From contig CAXTMS010000066.1 in the NCBI GenBank assembly GCA_964245345.1, forward strand, positions 1-15,633: a stretch of 15,633 nt of DNA, given 5' to 3'. Below are positions 1 to 6,720 of this stretch, in pieces. Under the pieces are notes generated by a model. It ran no database searches and was not told the origin of the DNA. It saw only the letters and a list, made by a program, of their open reading frames with translations. Origin of the DNA: Lichenicola sp964245345 (GTDB lineage: Bacteria; Pseudomonadota; Alphaproteobacteria; Acetobacterales; Acetobacteraceae). The first letter of the stretch is position 1. Every line of letters begins with the position of its first letter. Position numbers and translations under genes: made by a program.

Positions 1-899
1 GTCTTGTCCTTGACCATCATGATCAGCGACGAGATCACGTTGAACGCGGCGACCAGGATGATCAGCGTCAGGATCAGGAACATCACGTTCTGCTCGACCT
101 GCACGGCACCGAAGAACGCGTTGTTGCTTTGCGTCCAGTCCAGCACGTGCAGGCGGTCGCCGGCGAGCGCCTGGCGGATCTGCGGGGTAACGCCGGACAC
201 GTCCTCGGGGGCGCGGGTCATCACCTGGATCAGCGACACCGTGTCGGGCATCTGGAAGTAGATCTGTGCCGCATGCATCGGCAGGAACACGTAGCTGGCG
301 TTGTAGTCGTTGACGCCGGCGTCGAACACCGCGACCACGCGGTAGGCACGCACGCGCGGCACGGTGCCGAACGCGGTGGCGGCACCGTTCGGCGAGATCA
401 GGGTCAAGCGCGAGCCGACCTGGAGGTTGGCGCGCGTGGCGAGCGTGGCGCCGACGACCACCGCGTCGTCGCCGGAGAACGCGTCCAGCGAGCCGGCCTC
501 GATGTTGTCGCTGATCGCGTGCAGCGCCCTGAGGTCGGACTGCGCCATGCCGTGCACCAGTCCGGCGGCGCTGTAAGAGCCGGCGTTCAGCAACACCGGG
601 CCCTCAATGATCGGGGCTGCCGACGTGACGTGCGGGACCTGACGCACGCGCGCCGCGATCGCCGCGTAGTCGCCGATCGGAGCACCCGCGCCGTAGATGC
701 TGAGGTCGCCGTTCAGGCCCAGGATGCGCGACAGCAGATCAGCCTTGAAGCCGTTCATCACAGACATGACGATGATCAGCGTGGCGACGCCGAGCGCGAT
801 GCCGACCAGGGAAAAGATCGCGATCACCGACACGAAGCGCTCGCCCTTGCGCGCGCGGAGATAGCGGCCGGCGACGGCGCGCTCGAACGGCCCGAACAT
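1..899 (-). CDS. lolC: Lipoprotein-releasing ABC transporter permease, LolC/LolE family (partial, 3' end cut by window)
   Basis: The frame opens with ATG at 899 and stays open to the left edge, giving 299 visible residues; family members are about 410, so roughly the last quarter, with the last membrane segments, is missing. The N-terminus has a short cytosolic stretch, then a hydrophobic segment at about residues 24-46 ending in MSVMNGF (45-51), a hallmark of LolC/LolE proteins. A long periplasmic domain follows, and a second membrane segment begins near residue 271 with the typical LVAAFNVISSLIMMVKDK. Together with the ATPase LolD such proteins extract outer-membrane lipoproteins from the inner membrane and pass them to LolA. 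The gene begins 20 bp after proS with a GGAG ribosome site about 10 bases upstream, so it is probably cotranscribed with proS; lolD would be expected just beyond the left edge. Many alphaproteobacteria have a single LolC/E-like permease, so C versus E is not settled by sequence. Confidence 0.93.
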   Translation of the reverse strand, partial: MFGPFERAVAGRYLRARKGERFVSVIAIFSLVGIALGVATLIIVMSVMNGFKADLLSRILGLNGDLSIYGAGAPIGDYAAIAARVRQVPHVTSAAPIIEGPVLLNAGSYSAAGLVHGMAQSDLRALHAISDNIEAGSLDAFSGDDAVVVGATLATRANLQVGSRLTLISPNGAATAFGTVPRVRAYRVVAVFDAGVNDYNASYVFLPMHAAQIYFQMPDTVSLIQVMTRAPEDVSGVTPQIRQALAGDRLHVLDWTQSNNAFFGAVQVEQNVMFLILTLIILVAAFNVISSLIMMVKDK

Positions 900-919
900 A
901 TGCTGGTTCTCCGAATCCG

Positions 920-2239
920 TCAGGCGAACGCTGCGATCTTCGACAACGCGTCCTCGACCGGAATTTCGCTGCGCTCGGCGGTGGCACGGCGCTTCAGCTC
1001 GACACGTCCGGCGGCGGCGGCGCGCGGGCCGACCACGAACTGCCACGGGTGGCCGAGCAGGTCGGCGTCGTTGAACTTGACGCCGGCGCGCTCGGCGCGG
1101 TCGTCAAAAAGCAGGCGGTCGGGCGCGGCGGCATAGAGGCGCTCGCACAGGGCGTCACAGGCGGGATCGCCGGGCTTGAGGTTGAGGATAACGGCGGCGA
1201 ACGGCGCCACCTCGTCCGGCCAGATGATCCCGGCCTCGTCGTGGCTGGCCTCGATGATGGCGCCGACCAGGCGGGACACGCCGATGCCGTAGCTGCCCAT
1301 CTGTGGGAACACCGGCTGCCCGTCCGGACCGCTGACGGAGATGCCCATCGACTCGGTGTACTTGGTGCCGAAGTGGAAGATGTGGCCGACCTCGATGCCG
1401 CGTCCCTCGCGACGGCGCTCCTCCGCGACGTTCTTCCAGGCAGTCTCGTCGTGCTTCTCGTCGGTAGCAGCATAGAAGGACGTGGTGCGGTCGAAGAAGG
1501 CCTGCAGCGAGGCGGGATCGTCGACGTCGACCGGCTCGTGCAGCCAGTCGCGCGTCTCGAACGCGCCGTCATAGAACACGCCGCTTTCGCCGGTGGGGGC
1601 CAGGATGATGAACTCGTGGCTGAGCTCGCCGCCGATCGGGCCGGTGTCGGCGACCATCGGGATCGCCTTGACGCCCATGCGCTGGAAGGTGCGCAGATAG
1701 GCCAGCATCATGCGCTGGTAGCTCGCGACCGCTGCTGCGTAGTCGATGTCGAAGCTGTAGGCGTCCTTCATCAGGAACTCGCGCCCGCGCATGACGCCGA
1801 ACCGGGGGCGCACCTCGTCACGGAACTTCCACTGGATATGATACAGCGACTGCGGCAACTCGCGGTACGACTTTACCGACTGGCCGAACAGGTCGGTGAT
1901 CATCTCCTCGTTGGTCGGCCCGTACAGCAGGTCACGCTCGTGCCTGTCGCGTATGCGCAGCATTTCCGGGCCATAGGCGTCGTAGCGGCCGGAGCGACGC
2001 CACAGCTCGGCCGGCTGCAGCGTCGGCATCAGCACCTCCTGGGCGCCGATCGCGTCCTGTTCCTCGCGCACGACCTGGGAGATGTTGCGGAGCACGCGCA
2101 GGCCGGCGGGCAGCCAAGCGTAGATGCCGGACGCGGTCTGGCGCACCAGCCCGGCCCGCAGCATCAGGCGGTGCGAGGCGATCTGTGCGTCGGCAGGGAT
2201 TTCCTTGAGGGTGGGCAGGAAGCTGCGGGACAGGCGCAT
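920..2239 (-). CDS. proS: Prolyl-tRNA synthetase, short form without the large editing insertion
   Basis: This 439-residue class II aminoacyl-tRNA synthetase charges tRNA-Pro with proline in the cytosol. Motif 1 lies around residues 29-75 (RQTASGIYAWLPAG), GPTNEE is at 107-112, motif 2 at 139-155 (FRDEVRPRFGVMRGREF) and motif 3 at 314-327 (MGSYGIGVSRLVGA); the C-terminal anticodon-binding domain follows (about 340-439). Standard bacterial enzymes are about 570 residues because an editing domain of about 180 residues sits between motifs 2 and 3. Here that interval holds only a small linker, as is known for the alphaproteobacterial short class, which relies on free-standing trans-editing proteins to clear Ala-tRNA-Pro. 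The ATG at 2239 fits the family N-terminus (MRLSRSFLPTLKE). The gene is preceded by a 411-bp hairpin-rich spacer, so it probably has its own promoter, and lolC follows closely. Confidence 0.97.
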   Translation of the reverse strand: MRLSRSFLPTLKEIPADAQIASHRLMLRAGLVRQTASGIYAWLPAGLRVLRNISQVVREEQDAIGAQEVLMPTLQPAELWRRSGRYDAYGPEMLRIRDRHERDLLYGPTNEEMITDLFGQSVKSYRELPQSLYHIQWKFRDEVRPRFGVMRGREFLMKDAYSFDIDYAAAVASYQRMMLAYLRTFQRMGVKAIPMVADTGPIGGELSHEFIILAPTGESGVFYDGAFETRDWLHEPVDVDDPASLQAFFDRTTSFYAATDEKHDETAWKNVAEERRREGRGIEVGHIFHFGTKYTESMGISVSGPDGQPVFPQMGSYGIGVSRLVGAIIEASHDEAGIIWPDEVAPFAAVILNLKPGDPACDALCERLYAAAPDRLLFDDRAERAGVKFNDADLLGHPWQFVVGPRAAAAGRVELKRRATAERSEIPVEDALSKIAAFA

Positions 2240-2341
2240 CGCGGTGCAGAACTCTTCGGCAAGGATGGCCGGACCCTAGATCAAACCGCGATGCAGCGAA
2301 ACCGCTCCAACGGCTTTATTGTGCGTCGCAAAAGACGTGAA

Positions 2342-2353
2342 GCATCATGATGC
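2342..2353. repeat. Perfect 12-bp palindrome upstream of proS
   Basis: GCATCATGATGC reads the same on both strands. It lies about 90-100 bp before the proS start codon, in the AT-richer part of the spacer where a proS promoter is expected. Such a dyad can be a repressor or activator operator, but no specific regulator family is recognised and a palindrome of this size could occur by chance. Confidence 0.4.
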
Positions 2354-2364
2354 AATGCACAAGT

Positions 2365-2388
2365 AATAGCTCCCAGTGGAGCTATTTT
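2365..2388 (+). terminator. 9-bp hairpin with T tract, terminator-like
   Basis: AATAGCTCC (2365-2373) pairs perfectly with GGAGCTATT (2378-2386) across a CAGT loop, and TTTT occupies 2385-2388 partly inside the stem. On the plus strand this is the shape of an intrinsic terminator. On the minus strand, the strand of both flanking genes, the stem is followed by the weaker ACTTG. No plus-strand gene ends here, so the element may instead be a bidirectional backup terminator for rnj, a leader structure of proS, or the end of an unrecognised plus-strand small RNA. Confidence 0.45.
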
Positions 2389-2417
2389 GGATGATGACAG
2401 ATTGGCAATGAGCTCCT

Positions 2418-2454
2418 AAAAGGGCCCACGACGCTTGGTTCCAGCGTGTGGGCC
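2418..2454 (-). terminator. Probable intrinsic terminator of the rnj transcript
   Basis: On the minus strand GGCCCAC plus ACGCT pairs with AGCGT and GTGGGCC (2443-2454 with 2423-2435, one bulged base) around a 7-base loop, and the stem is followed after one base by TTTT (2421-2418). This is a 12-bp stem with a short T tract oriented to stop transcription coming from rnj, about 200 bases after its stop codon. The short T run makes the efficiency uncertain. Confidence 0.55.
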
Positions 2455-2486
2455 GAGTTTAGGGAGAAAACGCCAGTCACACACCC

Positions 2487-2508
2487 GGCAGGGATGTCAC
2501 GCCCTGCC
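2487..2508. repeat. 7-bp stem-loop in the rnj-proS spacer
   Basis: GGCAGGG (2487-2493) pairs with CCCTGCC (2502-2508) around an 8-base loop. No T tract follows on either strand, so it is not a standard intrinsic terminator. It may fold in the rnj 3' untranslated region. Confidence 0.4.
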
Positions 2509-2592
2509 TCGGTGGAGATGATCGGCGGATCCGGACGCCGGGTCCACAGAAAACTGTCGCTCGAATGTACCAAAAATGAGGCTGTCAGGCGA

Positions 2593-2615
2593 CGCTGCAC
2601 AACAACTGTGCAGCG
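2593..2615. repeat. 9-bp perfect stem-loop just after rnj
   Basis: CGCTGCACA (2593-2601) pairs perfectly with TGTGCAGCG (2607-2615) around a 5-base loop. It starts about 35 bases after the rnj stop codon. On the minus strand the next T run (2576-2572) is about 16 bases away, too far for a textbook terminator. A role in protecting the mRNA 3' end or in weak termination is possible. Confidence 0.45.
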
Positions 2616-2650
2616 GGCGCCGTTAATGGCTGTCCATGCGGCTCGGCGCG

Positions 2651-4297
2651 CTACACCCGCATCAGGTGGACGTCGACCAGGGGACGCTTCTGCAGCTTGC
2701 GGCCGAGGGCGCGGCGCAGCGCCGTCTTGGCGGCATCGCGGAACCCGTCCTCGTCCTGGCGTACGCCGGACGGGATTTCCGCCAGGCTGGCGGCAAAGGC
2801 ACCGGTGATACGTGATGCCTCGACGTCGTCGGCATCGAACAGGCCGGGCGCGCTGAGCTTGGGCTGACCCACCAGCCGGCCACCGGAATCGACCACCAGG
2901 CTCGCCAGCACCAAGCCGTTGAACAGCATCTTGCGACGCGCCGACAGCACGCCGCCGTTCATCGGCAGGATGCGGTTGCCGTCCAGCGCCATGCGCCCCG
3001 TGGGCGCCGTATCCACCACCTCGACCCGTCCGGGCGACAGGTTCAGCACGTCGCCGTCCTCCAGCAGGATCGGGGTGACGCCCTCCTCGCGCGCGAGTTC
3101 GGCATGCGCGGTCAGGTGGCGCCACTCGCCATGGGTCGGGACGGCGTATCTCGGCCTGACCAGCGCGTACAGGCGCCGGATCTCGTCGCGCGACGCGTGG
3201 CCGGACACGTGCACGCTGTGGTCGCGATCGGTCAGGACGCGGACGCCCCGGCGCACCAGGTTGTCCTGCACTGCCATCACCGCGCGCTCGTTGCCCGGGA
3301 TCATGCGGGACGAATACACCACGGTGTCGCCCTCGCCGAGCGAGATGTTCTGGTGGGTGTCGGCGGCGATCCGGGACAGCGCCGAACGGGGCTCGCCCTG
3401 GCTGCCGGTGACGATCATCAGCAGGTGGTCGTCCGGCACGTCGTCCGCGTCCTGCTCGGACAGGAACGGCGGCACGTCGCGGAGGTAGCCGCATTCGCGC
3501 GCCGCCACGTCGAGGTTGCGCAGCGAGCGCCCGACCACCACCACCGAGCGGCCGGCGGCCTCGGCGGCGAGCGCGATGCTTTCGACCCGAGCAACGTTGC
3601 TGGCGAAGCAGGTGACGGCGATGCGGCCGCGTATGCTGCGCACCAGGGCGGCCATGCTCCGCCGCACCTCGGCTTCGGAGCCGGACTCGCCTTCCACCAT
3701 GGCGTTGGTGCTGTCGCACACCATCGCCAGCACGCCTTCGCGCCCGAGCGCGGCGAACGCGTCCAGGTCCGTCGGCGGCCCGACCAGCGGGCTGGGGTCG
3801 AGCTTCCAGTCGCCGCTGTGCAGCACGGTGCCATGGGGAGTACGCAGCACCAGCGCCTGCGCCTCGGGCACGGAATGGGTCATGGGCAGGAACTGGAGAC
3901 GGAACGGCGACAGCTCGAAACTGCCGCCGATCGGGATCACGTGCAGCGGCACCTGGTTCTGCAGCTGCGCCTCCCCGAGCTTGCGGCGGAGCACGGTGGC
4001 GGCGAACGGCGTCGCATAGACCGGGCAGCGCAGCTGCGGCCAGAGATGCGCCACCGCGCCCAGATGATCCTCGTGCGCATGGGTGATCACCAGCCCGACC
4101 AGCGCGGAGCGGCGCTCGGCGACGAAAGCCGGATCGGGCATCAGGATCTCGGCTTCCGGGGTGTCGTTGCCGCCGAAGCCGATGCCGCAGTCCACCGCGA
4201 GCCAGGTGTCGTCGCACCGGTACAGGTTGAGGTTCATGCCGATCTCGCCCGTCCCGCCCAGAGGCAGGAACGCCAGACCCTTGTTCAATTCCGTCAT
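2651..4297 (-). CDS. rnj: Ribonuclease J (metallo-beta-lactamase / beta-CASP nuclease)
   Basis: This 548-residue protein is a full-length RNase J, a zinc-dependent 5'-to-3' exonuclease and endonuclease used in mRNA decay and rRNA end maturation in the cytosol. The metallo-beta-lactamase core shows the HxHxDH metal motif at 73-78 (HAHEDH), a further histidine at 141 (MTHS) and the metal-bridging aspartate at 163 (SGDW). The beta-CASP part shows DSTNA at 195-199, VHVSGHAS at 362-369 and PTHGEWRHL at 387-395; a C-terminal domain of about 100 residues closes it. The ATG at 4297 gives the normal start (MTELNKGLAFLPLGGTGEIG) and has AAGG about 10 bases upstream. An in-frame ATG further upstream (4417) would add 40 residues unlike the family and is not used. 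RNase J next to birA is common in alphaproteobacteria. Confidence 0.97.
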   Translation of the reverse strand: MTELNKGLAFLPLGGTGEIGMNLNLYRCDDTWLAVDCGIGFGGNDTPEAEILMPDPAFVAERRSALVGLVITHAHEDHLGAVAHLWPQLRCPVYATPFAATVLRRKLGEAQLQNQVPLHVIPIGGSFELSPFRLQFLPMTHSVPEAQALVLRTPHGTVLHSGDWKLDPSPLVGPPTDLDAFAALGREGVLAMVCDSTNAMVEGESGSEAEVRRSMAALVRSIRGRIAVTCFASNVARVESIALAAEAAGRSVVVVGRSLRNLDVAARECGYLRDVPPFLSEQDADDVPDDHLLMIVTGSQGEPRSALSRIAADTHQNISLGEGDTVVYSSRMIPGNERAVMAVQDNLVRRGVRVLTDRDHSVHVSGHASRDEIRRLYALVRPRYAVPTHGEWRHLTAHAELAREEGVTPILLEDGDVLNLSPGRVEVVDTAPTGRMALDGNRILPMNGGVLSARRKMLFNGLVLASLVVDSGGRLVGQPKLSAPGLFDADDVEASRITGAFAASLAEIPSGVRQDEDGFRDAAKTALRRALGRKLQKRPLVDVHLMRV

Positions 4298-4499
4298 CAG
4301 TTGCCCTTGGTCAGTCGTCTCGTGTTGGCCGCGAAAAGGGGCTGCGCCCCGCGATGGGTCGGAGATCCACGAGCCTTGGCTCCGGATCGATCCGTGAAGG
4401 AGTGGTCGTGCCGTCAACCGATGCCGGTGCCCGGATGGGGATTGCGGGCAGCCAGGGCAAGCAGCTCATGGCACGGGATGGATATCGGGCGTCGCAACC
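4298..4499. other. Spacer between birA and rnj with palindromes
   Basis: These 202 bases have no recognisable gene. They hold a short near-palindrome (GAGCC, 2-base gap, GGCTC; 4371-4382), a directly adjacent perfect 12-bp palindrome CGGATCGATCCG (4383-4394), and a hairpin with T tract (4334-4350). On the minus strand TTGACG at 4417-4412 resembles a -35 box, but no good -10 sequence lies 16-18 bases downstream, so an rnj promoter here is only possible. In many alphaproteobacteria this position is taken by coaX (type III pantothenate kinase). No coaX motif can be read here. Confidence 0.5.
4334..4350 (-). terminator. Short hairpin with T tract between birA and rnj
   Basis: On the minus strand GGGGC pairs with GCCCC around a GCA loop and is followed at once by TTTT (4337-4334). 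It could end the nuo-birA transcript. With only 5 bp of stem and four T residues it may be leaky, and since it lies only about 37 bases before the rnj start it could also act as a leader or attenuator element of rnj. Confidence 0.35.
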
Positions 4500-5255
4500 T
4501 CAGCCACAAGCGGCACACTGCTCGGCTCGATGCGGGAGCAGCACCTCGCCGGTGTCGATCCGGTGTTCCCGGCCGGCGATCTCGAGCAGCAGCGCCCCGT
4601 CTGGAGCCAAACCGGCGAAGCGGCCCGACCGGCGGATCCCGCCGGACTCGACCGACAGCAGGGTTCCAGCGGGATGCGCACGGGCGAGCCAGCACGACCG
4701 GATCGCGTCGAACCCGTCCCGGTGCCAGGTCGCCTGCCACTGGTCGAGGGCTGCGAGAACGCCACGCGCCGTGGTGCGGGCGTCGGGCAACGATCCGAGA
4801 TCGGCGAGGCTGGCAACCTCGCGACCCGGCACGTCCGGTGCGTGCAGGAGGTTGGCGCCGAACCCGATCACCAGCCAGCCAGGGCCGCCCCCGGTGCCGC
4901 GCTCGACCAGGATGCCGGCCAGTTTGGCGCGACCGAGCAGGATGTCGTTCGGCCACTTCAGCTGCAGCCGGGGATCGGCGCCAAGGGCCTGGTGCAGCGC
5001 CAGCCCGGCCAGGAACGGCCAGACGGTCGGCTGGTGCAGCGCGCCGTCGGGGCGAAGCAGCACCGACAGCGCGAGGTTCCCGGCCTGGCAAGCCCAGGAG
5101 CGGCCGCGGCGGCCGCGGCCCTGGGTCTGGCGCAGCGCCAGCACGGCGAGCCCGGCCTGCTCGCCCGCCTCGGCACGGCTGATGCACAGGTCGGAGGTGG
5201 AGGGCAGGCTGTCATGGATTTCCAGGCGCCAGCCGGTGAGCGCGCTTGTCAGCAT
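4500..5255 (-). CDS. birA: Biotin--[acetyl-CoA-carboxylase] ligase, monofunctional
   Basis: This 251-residue protein activates biotin with ATP and attaches it to the biotin carrier of carboxylases in the cytosol. It shows the biotinyl-AMP loop GRGRRGRSW at 46-54, the catalytic KWPND at 100-104, KLAGILVE at 111-118 and a VIGFGANL segment at 129-136 in place of the usual IGIGxN form. A small C-terminal beta domain (about 202-243) follows. There is no N-terminal helix-turn-helix, so it is the ligase-only class and not a biotin repressor. The ATG at 5255 is 13 bp after the nuoN stop; that gap is a GC-rich palindrome with no clear Shine-Dalgarno sequence, suggesting dependence on translation of nuoN. 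Location at the end of the nuo operon is common in alphaproteobacteria. Confidence 0.95.
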   Translation of the reverse strand: MLTSALTGWRLEIHDSLPSTSDLCISRAEAGEQAGLAVLALRQTQGRGRRGRSWACQAGNLALSVLLRPDGALHQPTVWPFLAGLALHQALGADPRLQLKWPNDILLGRAKLAGILVERGTGGGPGWLVIGFGANLLHAPDVPGREVASLADLGSLPDARTTARGVLAALDQWQATWHRDGFDAIRSCWLARAHPAGTLLSVESGGIRRSGRFAGLAPDGALLLEIAGREHRIDTGEVLLPHRAEQCAACG

Positions 5256-5269
5256 CCGGCCGGCCGGAT
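5254..5269. repeat. Perfect 16-bp palindrome spanning the nuoN stop and birA start
   Basis: ATCCGGCCGGCCGGAT is identical on both strands. It covers the whole 13-bp nuoN-birA gap, part of the nuoN TGA and the AT of the birA ATG. In RNA it can fold as a 6-bp stem with a CCGG loop that buries part of the birA start codon and leaves no room for a normal Shine-Dalgarno sequence. A role in coupling or damping birA translation is an inference. Confidence 0.5.
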
Positions 5270-6720
5270 CACCTGAACAGCACGGCGGCGGCGGCCTGTG
5301 CGGCGCCGACCACCGGTCCCAGCACCAGCAGGAACAGGGCAGTGACGAGACCCATCGTGCCGGTGACGAACGACAGGGTGCGGGCGTTGCGGTCGAACGC
5401 CATCACCGGAGCGTCGAGGTACATCACCTTCACCACGCGCCAGTAGTAGTACAGGCCGACGACGCTGGTGACGATGCCGACCACGGCCAGGGTCCACAGG
5501 CCGGACTGCACCGCGGCGGCGAACACCAGCAGCTTGCCGAAGAACCCGGACAGCGGCGGCACGCCGGCCATGCTGAACATGAACACCGCCATGGCGAGCG
5601 CCAGCATGGGGTTGGTGCGAGACAGCCCGGACAGATCGGCGATGCGGTCCAACGGACGTCCCTGGCGGTGCATGGCAAGGATGCAGGAGAACACGCCCAC
5701 GGTCATGAACAGGTAGGTGGCGAGGTACACCAGCGTGCCGCGCACCCCTTCGGGCGTGCCGACGGCGACGCCGATCATGGCGTAGCCCATGTGGCCGATG
5801 GAGGAATACGCCATCAGGCGCTTGATGTTGGTCTGCGGGATCGCCGCCAGCGCGCCCAGCACCATGGTGCAGATCGCCACCAGCTCGACCAGGAGCTGCC
5901 ATTGCGTGGTCAGGTGGCCGAAGGGCCCCGCCATCACCCGAAGCAGCAGCGCGAACGCAGCCACCTTTGGCGCGCCGGCGAGAAAGGCGGTCACGGAGGT
6001 CGGCGCGCCCTGATACACGTCAGGCGTCCACATGTGGAACGGGGCGGCGGACAGCTTGAAGGCCAGGCCCACGAACACGAACACGATGCCGATCACCAGC
6101 CCGGCCGGCACCGCGCCGCCGCCGATCAGCGCGGTGCGGAGCCCGCCGTACTCCATGGTGCCGGCGAAGCCGTAGACCAGGGACACCCCGTAGAGCAGCA
6201 GCCCGGAGGCGAGCGAGCCCAGCACGAAGTACTTCAAGCCAGCCTCAGCCGAGGTGAGCTCGTCGCGGGCAAAGGCGCACAGGATGTAGATGGCGAGCGA
6301 CTGCAGCTCCAGCCCGACATACAGCGTCATCAGGTTGCCGGACGACGCCATCACCAGCGTGCCCACGGTGGAGAACAGCACCAGCACCGGGAACTCGAAC
6401 CGGTCCACCTTCTGACGCACGTTGTAGTCGAGCGACATCAGCAGGGCGAAGGCGGCTCCGAGCAGGCTCAGGATCTTCATGAACCGGGCGAAGCCGTCGT
6501 TGACAAAGGTGGCGCGATAGCCGGTTCCCACCGGTGCGACGATCACCAGCACCGCGGTCAGCAGAAAAGCGACCAGGACGAGCACGGTGCAGGAAAAGGC
6601 AGACGAGCCCTTCTTCTGCACCACGCCGAACACGAGGATGAGCAGGCCGCAGACGGAAAGCACGATCTCGGGCAGGGCCAGCGTCCAGTTGATCATCGGG
6701 CTGCCCACCGTGTCGTTCAT
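5269..6720 (-). CDS. nuoN: NADH-quinone oxidoreductase subunit N
   Basis: This 483-residue polytopic membrane protein is the antiporter-like subunit of complex I that lies nearest the quinone module. Family hallmarks are GLELQSLAIY (136-145, with the key glutamate E138), AGLKYFVLGSLASGLLLYG (160-178, lysine K163), AFKLSAAPFHMWTPDVYQGAP (starting 220, K222), PKVAAF (K252) and SGFFGKLLVF (K396). These distinguish it from NuoM and NuoL. The ATG at 6720 overlaps the nuoL TGA as ATGA and gives the start MNDTVGSPMINWTLALPE. A second ATG at 6696 gives MINWTLALPE, the usual family start, so the first eight residues may be an extension created at this junction; neither start has a strong ribosome site. 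It directly follows nuoL, where nuoM would be expected. Confidence 0.96.
   Translation of the reverse strand: MNDTVGSPMINWTLALPEIVLSVCGLLILVFGVVQKKGSSAFSCTVLVLVAFLLTAVLVIVAPVGTGYRATFVNDGFARFMKILSLLGAAFALLMSLDYNVRQKVDRFEFPVLVLFSTVGTLVMASSGNLMTLYVGLELQSLAIYILCAFARDELTSAEAGLKYFVLGSLASGLLLYGVSLVYGFAGTMEYGGLRTALIGGGAVPAGLVIGIVFVFVGLAFKLSAAPFHMWTPDVYQGAPTSVTAFLAGAPKVAAFALLLRVMAGPFGHLTTQWQLLVELVAICTMVLGALAAIPQTNIKRLMAYSSIGHMGYAMIGVAVGTPEGVRGTLVYLATYLFMTVGVFSCILAMHRQGRPLDRIADLSGLSRTNPMLALAMAVFMFSMAGVPPLSGFFGKLLVFAAAVQSGLWTLAVVGIVTSVVGLYYYWRVVKVMYLDAPVMAFDRNARTLSFVTGTMGLVTALFLLVLGPVVGAAQAAAAVLFR

Larger units (their letters stand above)
2240..2650. other. Intergenic region between rnj and proS
   Basis: I see no convincing gene in these 411 bases. 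Base composition is clearly less GC-rich than the neighbouring genes near 2330-2420 and 2560-2580. It holds four inverted repeats, listed separately (2365-2386, 2418-2454, 2487-2508, 2593-2615), and a perfect 12-bp palindrome at 2342-2353. The region must contain the 3' end of the rnj transcript and probably the proS promoter. On the minus strand CAATAA near 2320 could be a -10 element, but I find no good -35 at the right distance, so no promoter is called. A small regulatory RNA could also fit here. The ribosome site of proS is weak (GAAGAG about 12-17 bases before the ATG). Confidence 0.6.

Noticed and set aside
2446..2808. A 120-codon plus-strand frame starting in the rnj-proS spacer.
   Set aside because: More than a third of it lies opposite the rnj 3' end, the protein has no recognisable feature, and no ribosome site is seen before its ATG.
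4414..4499. A possible remnant of the coaX C-terminus in the birA-rnj spacer (reading ELLALAARNPHPGTG in one frame).
   Set aside because: The resemblance to a pantothenate kinase tail is too short and vague, and the frame continues from a shadow of birA.
5269..6720. The idea that the gene called nuoN is really nuoM.
   Set aside because: The motifs around GLELQSLAIY, AGLKYFVLG and AFKLSAAPFHMWTPDVYQGAP are those of NuoN; the NuoM equivalents are not found.
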